Origin: CAYYMH01 sp964472785
GTDB taxonomy: Bacteria; Zhuqueibacterota; Zhuqueibacteria; Thermofontimicrobiales; Thermofontimicrobiaceae
Assembly (NCBI GenBank): GCA_964472785.1
Contig: CAYYMH010000038.1
Span: forward strand, 1-39,550
DNA length: 39,550 nucleotides
Direction: 5' to 3'
Under the pieces are notes generated by a model, which did no database searches, was not told the origin of the DNA, and saw only the letters and a list, made by a program, of their open reading frames with translations. This document shows positions 1-8,289 of this stretch, piece after piece. A program made the position numbers and the translations under genes. Every line of letters starts with the position of its first letter. Within the stretch, counting starts at the first letter, position 1.

Positions 1-2461
1 AATAAAACGAGATTTTTGGCAGAAAATTTGGGGAAATAAAGTTAGATATTACAGTTATGTGTGGATGGTTTATAATAACTTTCCTTTCCCGTGATTTAAG
101 ATCGCAGACTTTTATACTCATGTAGTGGGCAGAATCGTCTTTCATACAACGATACGCAAGCATTGAATTTGAAAATGATATTTCACTTATATCAGGAAAT
201 ACAATATTAGTATCTAAAACTGTGAAATTATGATTATCTAATTTCATTTCAGCGAGAAAACCTTTTTTTAATCCCTTCATTTGATTGGAAATTATTAAAT
301 ACAACACATTGCAGTCAACACCCCAATCATAAGAATGGACGTATGAACTTTGGTAATCTGTTTCCGGTGGAAATACTGTTTCACATGTTCCAGTTGATAA
401 TCTGAATCGATATAGCTTTCCTTGACTAATGAAACTTATATCATTTGTGTTAGGAATATATCTTAAATGCTTTTCTGGAGTTATTTCACATCTAATCCTT
501 TCAATACTTTTTGTCTCTTCTTCCCAAATAGAAATATTAGTTTGTGCGCCGAATTTTGAAAGAAACGCTATCGTTTTGCCATCTTTAGACCAGCAGGCCT
601 CATAGTCAAATCTCTCTTTATTTGTGGCAACAGGTACCAAATTTTCTAATTGTTTTTTGTCTCCTGGATTAAGTGAAGCAATGAATATACTATGATTTTG
701 TTGACCAACATTGTAACACAAAATATCACCATTTGAGGACACACTTGGCCAAAAAGGGATTCCTATCCCGGATAAATTTGTAATCTTGATCGGATTACTT
801 TTTATTATTTGACCTGTGTCAATTATCCGAAATGCAACTAACTCGACATTGTTATTAACAAATTCCGGCAAGATTAAATAATTTTTGAAGGGACAGATCG
901 CCATGCCGTTTCTATACCAGTATCGAGAAGTATTTTGACATTTATATATTTTCATTGATTCAGAGGTATCATTGATATTCATCGTTACGATAGTCTTGGT
1001 ATTAGATTCAATATTATGTTCATAATAAGCTATATGTTGACTGTTTGGAAACCATACTGGTTGAGATATCAGCAAGGGTGGTGTTACTTCCTTTAGAATT
1101 GTATTTTCATTTTTCATAATATCGAATACAGCAATTTTGGAGATATAATTGTTCTCAGTTTGTAAGCTCGATTGATAAATCAAATATCTACCATTAGGGG
1201 ACCAGGACAACCAATAAACTGTTTCAGTTTCGAGATATAATACATTATTACTATCTTCTTTTTGTAAATCAATTATCGTGATAGTATTCCAATCATAAAT
1301 ACAGGCTAATTTGTCGTCAAATGGTGACCAGTCCACGAAATTTAATTCATCAGCATCAAAATCAGCAATAACGTTGATGTTAGAGGTAGTCAAATCTTTC
1401 AATGATAAATTACCATTTTTATCTATGTAAGCAATATAATTTCCATTTGGAGATATCATCCCCCTCTCCTCAATAAAATCATCCGTTTGTCTAATTGCTG
1501 TAGAATTTTTCTTTAACCACCCCGGAATATTAATCCGCGTCTGATAATAATAATTCCCAACATACGACAACACAAAAAATAACACCAAAGCAGCAGCAAT
1601 CTTTTGATAATTCTTCCGTATCGTTCTCACTGCAAAATGAACACTTGATTTGCTTCGTCTCTTTGTCAATTCCTGCAAAAATATATCTGCACTATTTATA
1701 CGCAGCGACAGATCCTTTTCCAATGATCTCATTAACAAGTATCGCATCGACCCACTGATTCGGTTTCCCAATTTGGAAAATTTCGGCAGCGGACTTTCCA
1801 CAATCGCCCGCATTGTTACCACGTCCGAATCTCTGTCAAAGGGAAGTTTGCCAGTGAGCATTTCGAACAACACGACGCCCAATGACCACAAATCTGTCCG
1901 CGAATCCACTTTTTCACCTTTGATCAGTTCCGGCGACATGTAATTCACCGTACCCATCGGGCTTTTGGTGCGCGTGATGGTCGGCGTTTGCTCCATTTTC
2001 GCCAGCCCGAAATCCATGATTTTCACTTGACCGGAAGGCGTGAGCATGATATTATCCGATTTGATGTCGCGGTGAATAATGCCATTCTGATGAGCAACTG
2101 ATAGTCCGTGGGCGACTTGAGTGATAATTTGGATTGCTTCTTGTTCGGAAAACGATCCTTTGCCGGCGAGAACCTGTTTGAGTGTTTTACCTTCAATGAA
2201 TTCCATCACGATGAAAATATATTCATCGGTTTCGTGAAATCCGTAAATGGTGCAGATATTGGGATGATTCAACGACGCCGCGGCTTGAGCTTCTCGCCTG
2301 AGGCGCGTTTGAATGCGCGGATTATCTTTCAGATAGCCGGGAAGAAATTTTAGTGCGACCGTGCGGTTCAGTTCCAGATCACGGGCTTTGTAAACGACAC
2401 CCATCCCGCCTTCGCCGAGTTTTTCTATGATTTTAAAATGGAGAATAGTTTTGCTGGTCAT
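1..2461 (-). CDS. Membrane Ser/Thr protein kinase with C-terminal PD40/TolB-like beta-propeller (3' end outside window)
   Basis: The frame is open from an ATG at 2461 to the left edge (820 codons, no stop), so the gene is partial. The N-terminal ~270 residues form a complete Hanks-type kinase: glycine loop GEGGMG (about 16-21), VALK lysine (K38), catalytic HRDIKSDN (130-137), DFG (150-152), and SPE in place of APE. All catalytic residues are present, so activity is expected. One hydrophobic segment (about 284-304, AAALVLFFVLSYVG) is followed by repeated 'W-SPNG-YL-Y' blades (for example WSPNGRYLIYQS, WFPNSQHIAYYE, WSKDGKTIAFLS), typical of PD40/WD40-like propellers. I infer a cytosolic kinase and a periplasmic sensor propeller. 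The start is the only ATG just upstream of the kinase fold; no strong ribosome binding site is visible. It follows the 2584-3573 gene by about 120 bp on the same strand. The signal sensed is unknown. Confidence 0.93.
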   Translation of the reverse strand, partial: MTSKTILHFKIIEKLGEGGMGVVYKARDLELNRTVALKFLPGYLKDNPRIQTRLRREAQAAASLNHPNICTIYGFHETDEYIFIVMEFIEGKTLKQVLAGKGSFSEQEAIQIITQVAHGLSVAHQNGIIHRDIKSDNIMLTPSGQVKIMDFGLAKMEQTPTITRTKSPMGTVNYMSPELIKGEKVDSRTDLWSLGVVLFEMLTGKLPFDRDSDVVTMRAIVESPLPKFSKLGNRISGSMRYLLMRSLEKDLSLRINSADIFLQELTKRRSKSSVHFAVRTIRKNYQKIAAALVLFFVLSYVGNYYYQTRINIPGWLKKNSTAIRQTDDFIEERGMISPNGNYIAYIDKNGNLSLKDLTTSNINVIADFDADELNFVDWSPFDDKLACIYDWNTITIIDLQKEDSNNVLYLETETVYWLSWSPNGRYLIYQSSLQTENNYISKIAVFDIMKNENTILKEVTPPLLISQPVWFPNSQHIAYYEHNIESNTKTIVTMNINDTSESMKIYKCQNTSRYWYRNGMAICPFKNYLILPEFVNNNVELVAFRIIDTGQIIKSNPIKITNLSGIGIPFWPSVSSNGDILCYNVGQQNHSIFIASLNPGDKKQLENLVPVATNKERFDYEACWSKDGKTIAFLSKFGAQTNISIWEEETKSIERIRCEITPEKHLRYIPNTNDISFISQGKLYRFRLSTGTCETVFPPETDYQSSYVHSYDWGVDCNVLYLIISNQMKGLKKGFLAEMKLDNHNFTVLDTNIVFPDISEISFSNSMLAYRCMKDDSAHYMSIKVCDLKSRERKVIINHPHITVISNFISPNFLPKISFY

Positions 2462-2583
2462 GAATTTACTTTTCTAGCTAATTTACGACGGAAAGAGAGT
2501 TCTCCAGTAAAAGAATGCCAGTCTGCTTAAAAAACAAAAAGACCTATTAGAAACACTTCTTCCGCCTCAAGATCAATTTACAT

Positions 2584-3573
2584 TTATCTCTTCCTCAAAT
2601 AAATACTCCCTTCGTCCGTGTGAGCTTTCAGCAATGCTTCTCCGTTGCCTAATTTGTCATAACATGCTTCCCGGTCATCGTGCCTTGTTACTTTAACCGG
2701 GAAATCAGATCGAATCCGTCCGTCACTCGATTTCAAATCAAGCCAGGCATTTGTGTCTGACGCAATGTAGAATATCACATTTCCCTCATCCGAATAAACC
2801 CGGTAACTATCATCCGCTTGCAGATCAATATCCAGTTCAATGTCTCCCTCATCTGTGGTTAAATTACAATATTTGCAGCGCACATTTTTAAATGTCGCAT
2901 CGCCTTCATCACATTCAAAGTCAATTCGTCCGGCCTCAACATTTTCCAAACGAAGCTCTCCTTCGTCAATTTCAATGACAATCTTTCCATTCGGATTGTG
3001 AAGATCAACCCCCTTCACGTCGCCCTCATCTGAGCAAATATCTAACTTCTTGAATTTAATATCGGTCAAAAAAACATCTCCTTCATCAACCTCAACATTT
3101 AAATCACCTTCCACGTGTTTGACAGAAATATCACCCTCATCAGCGGACAAATCCAAATTTACAACGCTGGGAACTTTGAGCTCAAAATTAACGACCGGCG
3201 ACCGGTAGTTTTTGTTCCACGTATCCGGATCTAATAAATCCCAGAAGGAAAAATTATGCAGACTTTCCGGTTCAACCACTTGTACATGAATTCCATTTTT
3301 GTAGGTACTGATCCGAACTTCAGTTTTCTCTAACAATTTTTCGGCTTCTTCTTTGGTCGGCGCCCATATTTTTTTGGTCCAAAAGATGTGCACTTTCGGC
3401 TGATCCCAGGATTCCACCCGAATGTATCCTTCATCGGCTTCCACTTTCACCTCGCCGCCAAAATCTAAATCGTATTCCTCTTCATAATCTTTTTCGATCT
3501 GCTGGCAAATGCCAGGTGAGAAACTAAAAAACAGGGTACTCAAAATAATCAATAAAACGAATTGTTTTTTCAT
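2584..3573 (-). CDS. Exported DUF4097-like protein with periodic DEGD motifs
   Basis: A 329-aa protein with a clear signal peptide (MKKQFVLLIILSTLFFSFSP, likely cut after GICQ). The mature part is built of short beta strands punctuated by a nearly invariant DEG motif. I count nine copies (ADEGY, ADEGD, VDEGD, SDEGD, IDEGE, CDEGD, TDEGD, SDEGN, TDEGS), mostly 18-25 residues apart. This is the look of the DUF4097 / putative adhesin beta-solenoid family, in which each turn ends in an acidic loop. A stack of DEGD loops on one face could bind divalent cations, but that is inference. GGAGG lies about 7 nt before the ATG. It is the last gene of the run epimerase - 3636-4487 - this gene, 62 bp after its neighbour, which has the same type of architecture. 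Substrate or partner is unknown. Confidence 0.88.
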   Translation of the reverse strand: MKKQFVLLIILSTLFFSFSPGICQQIEKDYEEEYDLDFGGEVKVEADEGYIRVESWDQPKVHIFWTKKIWAPTKEEAEKLLEKTEVRISTYKNGIHVQVVEPESLHNFSFWDLLDPDTWNKNYRSPVVNFELKVPSVVNLDLSADEGDISVKHVEGDLNVEVDEGDVFLTDIKFKKLDICSDEGDVKGVDLHNPNGKIVIEIDEGELRLENVEAGRIDFECDEGDATFKNVRCKYCNLTTDEGDIELDIDLQADDSYRVYSDEGNVIFYIASDTNAWLDLKSSDGRIRSDFPVKVTRHDDREACYDKLGNGEALLKAHTDEGSIYLRKR

Positions 3574-3635
3574 CTCAGCCCTCCAGTCTTGATATTTTTA
3601 AATCTTTTGTTTTTACGGATAATAATAATCATCAC

Positions 3636-4487
3636 TTACCGAAAATGGACAACGAGTCCTCCGATACCGGTGCTGATTTTAACGTACATTGTTTTTTTAG
3701 CCGAATCATAATTTTTGCTGTAATAATACCTCCCTTTTCGCTCGAATTGATCATCCAGCTTTGAATCGGACAAGAAACCAAATTTAGTGCTCGACAATTT
3801 GATGCCCAAATCTCCGGGTAATTCTACAATGGTCTCACCGATGTCCAGATCGATCTCAGCGGTCGAAGATTCCAAAGCCTCACCTAAAAAATCCATGTGC
3901 AGTTCACCGATACCGCTATTAATTTTGGCTGTATGAAAACGGGCATTCGCCAGGTGACGCAGCCGGCTTTCACCGATTTTTAAGTTGATGTCGAGCAGAT
4001 TCATTTCGACCTTATTCGGTTCGCCAAAATCGATTCTCAATTCACCGGCAAAGTTGCGTAACATAATTTTTTTGAGCATCATTCCACCCAGTTCAAAATG
4101 GCTTTCTCCGGCTTTGACTTTTATTTCCAACATAATTTCAACATTCGCCGGAAGCTCAACATCCAGGCGAGAGGATTCCCTGTCTTTTGTGGATTTAAAC
4201 CAGCCTTTTCGGTCCAGCGTCAGGGAAAACTCATCATACTTTTTGTCGTAGCCGATTTCCAATTTGTCATCTTTTTCGTTAATCTCTCCGGTGACATGGA
4301 TTTCGCTTGCATGATCGTTTTTACCAATCGTCAAACTTCCCGCATCCACTTCCAGATAAACGGCGAGCGTTTCGTCAGTTTTTATTTGGTATTTTTTCTC
4401 GAAGCGCTGCAATTCGGAAGCATTCAGACTGGCAGTTGTAAACAGAAACGAACTTAGTAGCATAAAAATAATTGGTTTTGATTTCAT
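3636..4487 (-). CDS. Exported beta-strand-rich protein, LiaF/DUF4097 'toastrack'-like
   Basis: A 283-aa protein with an N-terminal signal peptide (MKSKPIIFMLLSSFLFTTAS, predicted cut near NASE). The rest alternates short beta strands with GES/GEL/GET turns (KAGESHFELGG, FAGELRIDFGE, KIGESRLRHL, SGIGELHMDF, DIGETIVELP, TGIGGLVVHF). The last half resembles the C-terminal beta domain of LiaF-like and DUF2154-type proteins, which form a toastrack fold. No catalytic residues are evident. The start has a moderate AGAGAG upstream. It sits 32 bp downstream of the epimerase gene and 62 bp upstream of the DEGD-repeat gene, so the three probably share one transcript. I infer an envelope structural or sensing role; function is not known. 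Confidence 0.85.
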   Translation of the reverse strand: MKSKPIIFMLLSSFLFTTASLNASELQRFEKKYQIKTDETLAVYLEVDAGSLTIGKNDHASEIHVTGEINEKDDKLEIGYDKKYDEFSLTLDRKGWFKSTKDRESSRLDVELPANVEIMLEIKVKAGESHFELGGMMLKKIMLRNFAGELRIDFGEPNKVEMNLLDINLKIGESRLRHLANARFHTAKINSGIGELHMDFLGEALESSTAEIDLDIGETIVELPGDLGIKLSSTKFGFLSDSKLDDQFERKGRYYYSKNYDSAKKTMYVKISTGIGGLVVHFR

Positions 4488-4519
4488 TTGGCGACTCTCT
4501 TTCTGAATTAATTTCTGTA

Positions 4520-5590
4520 TTAAATCAGTAATCCGCGATCCAATAATTTTTGGTGGATCCGGTCTTTTGCTTCAGTCATTTCGTTTTCCCACACTGAAAT
4601 GAACATATCCTCCAAATCATAACTGATCATTTCAAATTCACCACTTGTATTAAAGGGCGAAAACTTTTTATTATATTCACCGGGCCAATTTTCAACACTC
4701 TTTCTTATGCTCTCTTTGATACTCACTTCAGGTTGATATCCCAATTCTTTTTGTGTTTTGTTCAAATCAACGACGAATGAGTGCTTATAGCAAAAAGGAA
4801 AGAAATATTTGGTGGGCATAACCTGTTTAAAAATTTCATAAGGAATATTCACTGTCTTTATCCGTTCTCCCAATATTTCAGCGATCAATTTTACATATTG
4901 ATTTAAGCTGATCACTTCATTTCCGGCTAAATTATAGCACTCTCCGACGGCGTCTTCTTTGACAATTGCCAATAAAAACGCCTGAACAATATCATCGATA
5001 TAGCCGGGTTGAAACAAGTTTTCACCGGAACCCGGGATCAGAATTTTCTGCCGTCCTCTTTTGATCCGGTCGATATAATACCATTCGCGAATTTCACCGG
5101 GACCGTTTATTTCCGTTGGTCTCAGTGCGACAAAGGGAAAACCATTTTTATCAAATTGACTCACTAAAAATTCTTCGATTAACGTTTTATTGTAAGCATA
5201 ATTATTATGAGGCGTTGTGTCAAAAAGGCGGCGATTGGGGATTGGTAATTTCATCTGCTCGTCATATTCTTTGGTTTGAGCCACAGCCATGCTGCTGGTA
5301 AAAATGTACCGGCCGATGTTATCATTGAAAACATCGACAATCAGTTGTACATCCGAGGGAAAAAACGCACAGGTATCGATCACAACATCAAACTTACGTT
5401 TTTTGAAAAGCGATCTGAATTTCTCCTCGTCCTTTCTGTCTCCAATGATCCATTCCACATCCTCATAAAACAGAACCTGGTTACGCTGGGTGCCACGATT
5501 AAAAAGAGTCACATTCTGATTTCCGCGTAAAAGCGCCTGAGTCAGATGCAGACCGAGAAATCTTGTGCCGCCAATGATTAACAAATCCAT
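4520..5590 (-). CDS. NAD(P)-dependent epimerase/dehydratase (extended SDR)
   Basis: About 356 aa from the ATG at 5590; an in-frame ATG six codons upstream (5608) exists, but the family starts at the Rossmann strand MDLLIIGG. The dinucleotide motif GGTRFLG lies at residues 7-13, followed by the FNRG strand end (30-33), the SS pair at 99-100 and the YxxxK catalytic pair (Y131, K135 in YAYNK). This is the atypical/extended SDR layout of sugar-nucleotide epimerases and of the CSP41-like branch with the GGTRFLG signature. The C-terminal ~100 residues carry the usual substrate-binding helices (KTQKELGYQPEVSIKESI). Substrate cannot be assigned. It is the first gene of a three-gene run with two exported beta-solenoid proteins; a nucleotide-sugar role in envelope building would fit but is inference. 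It has a candidate promoter at 5651-5681. Confidence 0.87.
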   Translation of the reverse strand: MDLLIIGGTRFLGLHLTQALLRGNQNVTLFNRGTQRNQVLFYEDVEWIIGDRKDEEKFRSLFKKRKFDVVIDTCAFFPSDVQLIVDVFNDNIGRYIFTSSMAVAQTKEYDEQMKLPIPNRRLFDTTPHNNYAYNKTLIEEFLVSQFDKNGFPFVALRPTEINGPGEIREWYYIDRIKRGRQKILIPGSGENLFQPGYIDDIVQAFLLAIVKEDAVGECYNLAGNEVISLNQYVKLIAEILGERIKTVNIPYEIFKQVMPTKYFFPFCYKHSFVVDLNKTQKELGYQPEVSIKESIRKSVENWPGEYNKKFSPFNTSGEFEMISYDLEDMFISVWENEMTEAKDRIHQKLLDRGLLI

Positions 5591-5650
5591 CCTATTCCGC
5601 CACCTCATTTTAACATAGTTAAAAGTAACATTTAACCCTTTGATCCTATG

Positions 5651-5681
5651 ATAATAAAACGATTTTTACGATGGATGTCAA
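5651..5681 (-). promoter_or_regulatory. Candidate sigma70-type promoter for the epimerase gene
   Basis: On the minus strand TTGACA (5681-5676) is followed by TATTAT (5656-5651) with a 19-bp spacer, longer than ideal. It lies about 60 bp upstream of the ATG at 5590 and downstream of the terminator of the preceding gene. Confidence 0.4.
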
Positions 5682-5731
5682 GTAAATTTTTCACGATTTA
5701 AATAATTCTTTCACCATAGAAGGTTTTCAGT

Positions 5732-5776
5732 GGTAAAAAAATAGGGTATCCTCATGTGGTTTATCTTCGGATACCC
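5732..5776 (-). terminator. Rho-independent terminator of the solenoid-barrel gene
   Basis: On the minus strand, perfect 8-bp arms GGGTATCC / GGATACCC (5776-5769 and 5751-5744) are followed by a run of seven T (about 5741-5735). It starts about 30 bp beyond the stop codon of the 5807-8032 gene and separates it from the epimerase gene. Confidence 0.8.
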
Positions 5777-5806
5777 AATTTATTCTGTTAATTTATTACT
5801 GAATCG

Positions 5807-8032
5807 TCAGAAAGGCCGGCTAATTCTGAACGTCACCACAAATGGTTGATTTTTTTTATCCAATCGTTTTGCAAAATTAACTCGAACATTGCCTTCATCA
5901 TTACTGATGGCGAACCCAAGAGCGGTTTTGAAATCATCCCAATCCACATCTGTAAAACCTTGCTTTGCTTTGTACGTCTCCGGTACAGACCATAAGAATC
6001 CGGCGTCAGCAAACAGGATTAAATTTAGATCATGGATTCCTAAAACCCGGTCCAGCGGATTTCGCTCACCATAAATCCTATATTCAATGTTTCCCAATAA
6101 CATGCGATTTTCATTTTCAAACTCTTTGAAGTTATAGCCCCGCAAGGTAGAAAACCCACCGAGGTCATATTTTAAATGAGTCGGTACATCTCCGGTAGAG
6201 GTGCCGCCCCGAAAACGAAAGTCTAAATTTTCCCCAAATCCCATCGGCTGATAGCGCCGAACTTCAACAATAAATCGCTCAAAATTTTCATTTTCATTTT
6301 TTACTTCATCACCGGCGAACTCTCCCCGAACGTTGATTAGCCAGCCTTTATCCGGATATTTACGGCTGTTACGAGTATCCAGTGTTAAATCAGCAACCAC
6401 ACTTTTGTAGTCAATTTCTGTAATTTGGGGATTTTCCCTGAATTTTTTATCTCCTCCGAAAATTGACCAATTGGTATTTCTGTCCAGCGTCAAATGCTTG
6501 TCTTTGCGGTATTCCCCAGTTAACGTGAGGTATTCGGAAATATGATGCGTCAGATAAGCAGCATAACCTTCCCGGCGATAAAAATCATTGAAATCTTCTT
6601 TAATAAATAATGCTGCCAACGAATTTTCAAACGCCGGCATAATCCATTCATCTTCGGTTTCGGTGATATCGTGGGCTTCAACGCCGAGGATCGGGCCGTA
6701 CTTTCCGAAGAAACTGCGCTCAATACCGATCTGATAGCAGGCGCGTTTACCCGCGAATCCGTATCCGATGTGACCGAACAGGTTAAACCAGGGGTCACCT
6801 TTATCAAACCAATCCGGTCTGGCCAATTTAACTCCCAGGAACAATCCCTCAACCCGATTGTAGCGAAAAATCACCTTATCATCATCATAATCCCGGTAAC
6901 CTCTCCGGCGTAATTTACGTTTTTTCTGATCCCACTCGTCACCGTTTTTAGGGCCGACTGAAACACCTGACAATCCAACCGAGACGTGCTGATCTCCATC
7001 ATCCACCTTAACGCCGGTGATTGAGGTCTGGACAATATCGCCGCCGACATACGCACTTTTCTCGCGGTAAATTTTACCGCCGACACTGACCACATCTCCA
7101 TCAACATAAGCGGTCGTGTCAAGCTCCACATTCCCAAATACGGCAACAACGTCTCCCTCGACTTCGCCTTTAACTTCGATGGTGCCACGAATAGTAACCA
7201 CACTGCCGACAATCACTTCTTCAGGTTCAATGGTGACGTCACCCCAGAAACGAACAACGTCTGATTCTTTTTTGTTGCGTCCGATATATTTTCGTTCATA
7301 TTTTCGACGAATTCGCTCGTCTTGTCTTCGTCTTTTTTCATCTTGATTTGCCAAAATTTCATCGTGCTCGCCATATACTTTTAACAGTCGCCCTGTAATT
7401 AGCGCTTCATTTTGTAAATTTAATCGTCCGTTATAACTGACCACATGACCATCAATCGCAGCAGAGGAATCCGTTGCCACAAGACCCATCATATTGATCA
7501 CGTCACCGTCAATTTTTCCGGCAATTTGTAAATTCGATTTCAGAACAATGACATCACCGGTGACAGTTTCTTGCCGGTCGATTGATAAATCCTGATCGGC
7601 TATGGTGATATTAAAACCATAATCCATCAAATTTCTGCCGCCCAAATTTTGGATTTGATTGTCAATGATCAGCAGTATATCTCCGGCGACCCGTCCGTCA
7701 TCTTCATTTAAAATTTCGCCCTGATAACAAATAACGTGACCGTAAACTTCAGCCGTGAACTTCAATTCAACATTGGAGCGAATCGCAATAACGTCTCCGT
7801 AAATTTCACCGGCGACCGTTATTTCACCGTTTTCTACTACGATATCTCCTTCGATAACTTCACTCTGCTCGATGTCAACCTTTTCATTTTTATAATGAAT
7901 TAATTTCTTCTTGGCAAACATAAACTCATTGGCTGCGGCTGATGACGTATAAATCAAAACCGCAAAAAGCAGCATGAAAGCAAAGAACAAGATGATTAAG
8001 AATAAAATCTGTTTAAATTTAACCGATTGCAT
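5807..8032 (-). CDS. Fusion of bactofilin-like beta-solenoid repeats to an Omp85/BamA-type outer-membrane barrel
   Basis: A 741-aa protein with a long hydrophobic leader (residues 8-33). Residues ~40-215 and ~265-345 are short turns of the 'GDV-V-GG-V-V-G-V-GDV' kind (EIYGDVIAIRSNVEL, KIDGDVINMMGLVAT, EVEGDVVAVFGNVEL), like bactofilin or polymer-forming domains that fold as beta-helices. A highly charged linker (RRRQDERIRRKYERKY, ~235-250) separates the two blocks. Residues ~385-741 form a barrel with the Omp85 signature GGFSTLRGYNF (the RGF/RGY lid-lock motif) and end in Phe (RISRPF), as expected for BAM-inserted proteins. No POTRA domains are visible; the solenoid takes their place, which is unusual. 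The promoter (8053-8082) and GGAGG lie just upstream of the ATG. The gene ends in its own terminator. Role in secretion or assembly is inferred. Confidence 0.85.
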   Translation of the reverse strand: MQSVKFKQILFLIILFFAFMLLFAVLIYTSSAAANEFMFAKKKLIHYKNEKVDIEQSEVIEGDIVVENGEITVAGEIYGDVIAIRSNVELKFTAEVYGHVICYQGEILNEDDGRVAGDILLIIDNQIQNLGGRNLMDYGFNITIADQDLSIDRQETVTGDVIVLKSNLQIAGKIDGDVINMMGLVATDSSAAIDGHVVSYNGRLNLQNEALITGRLLKVYGEHDEILANQDEKRRRQDERIRRKYERKYIGRNKKESDVVRFWGDVTIEPEEVIVGSVVTIRGTIEVKGEVEGDVVAVFGNVELDTTAYVDGDVVSVGGKIYREKSAYVGGDIVQTSITGVKVDDGDQHVSVGLSGVSVGPKNGDEWDQKKRKLRRRGYRDYDDDKVIFRYNRVEGLFLGVKLARPDWFDKGDPWFNLFGHIGYGFAGKRACYQIGIERSFFGKYGPILGVEAHDITETEDEWIMPAFENSLAALFIKEDFNDFYRREGYAAYLTHHISEYLTLTGEYRKDKHLTLDRNTNWSIFGGDKKFRENPQITEIDYKSVVADLTLDTRNSRKYPDKGWLINVRGEFAGDEVKNENENFERFIVEVRRYQPMGFGENLDFRFRGGTSTGDVPTHLKYDLGGFSTLRGYNFKEFENENRMLLGNIEYRIYGERNPLDRVLGIHDLNLILFADAGFLWSVPETYKAKQGFTDVDWDDFKTALGFAISNDEGNVRVNFAKRLDKKNQPFVVTFRISRPF

Positions 8033-8052
8033 TGTCGAGCCTCCACATTCAT

Positions 8053-8082
8053 ATTATACTTGTTCGATTAAAAAATATGCAA
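8053..8082 (-). promoter_or_regulatory. Sigma70-type promoter of the solenoid-barrel gene
   Basis: TTGCAT (8082-8077), an 18-bp spacer and a perfect TATAAT (8058-8053) on the minus strand. The predicted start lies near 8046, leaving a leader of only about 14 nt that still contains GGAGG before the ATG at 8032. Confidence 0.65.
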
Positions 8083-8289
8083 AGGCTGTACCAAATTTCT
8101 ATCAATAGAATAACTAACTATTTTTAAACAACTTATAAAATTGACATTTCTACATTTTCTTTGAATCGTGGCATTTTGACACAGGTCGTTTTGTATCGTT
8201 TGTTGCAAATTTACACACTTTCCAATTGATCTTAATTCTGAAAATCTTCACCACACTCGAAACGGTGCCTGCATTTGAAAAGATATTTA

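Noticed and set aside
1650..2353. Two plus-strand frames (97 and 81 codons) opposite the kinase
   Set aside because: They are antisense to the conserved kinase domain, whose motifs are continuous on the minus strand.
4098..4457. 119-codon plus-strand frame opposite the 3636-4487 gene
   Set aside because: The minus strand has a signal peptide and regular strand repeats; the plus frame has no ribosome binding site or family features.
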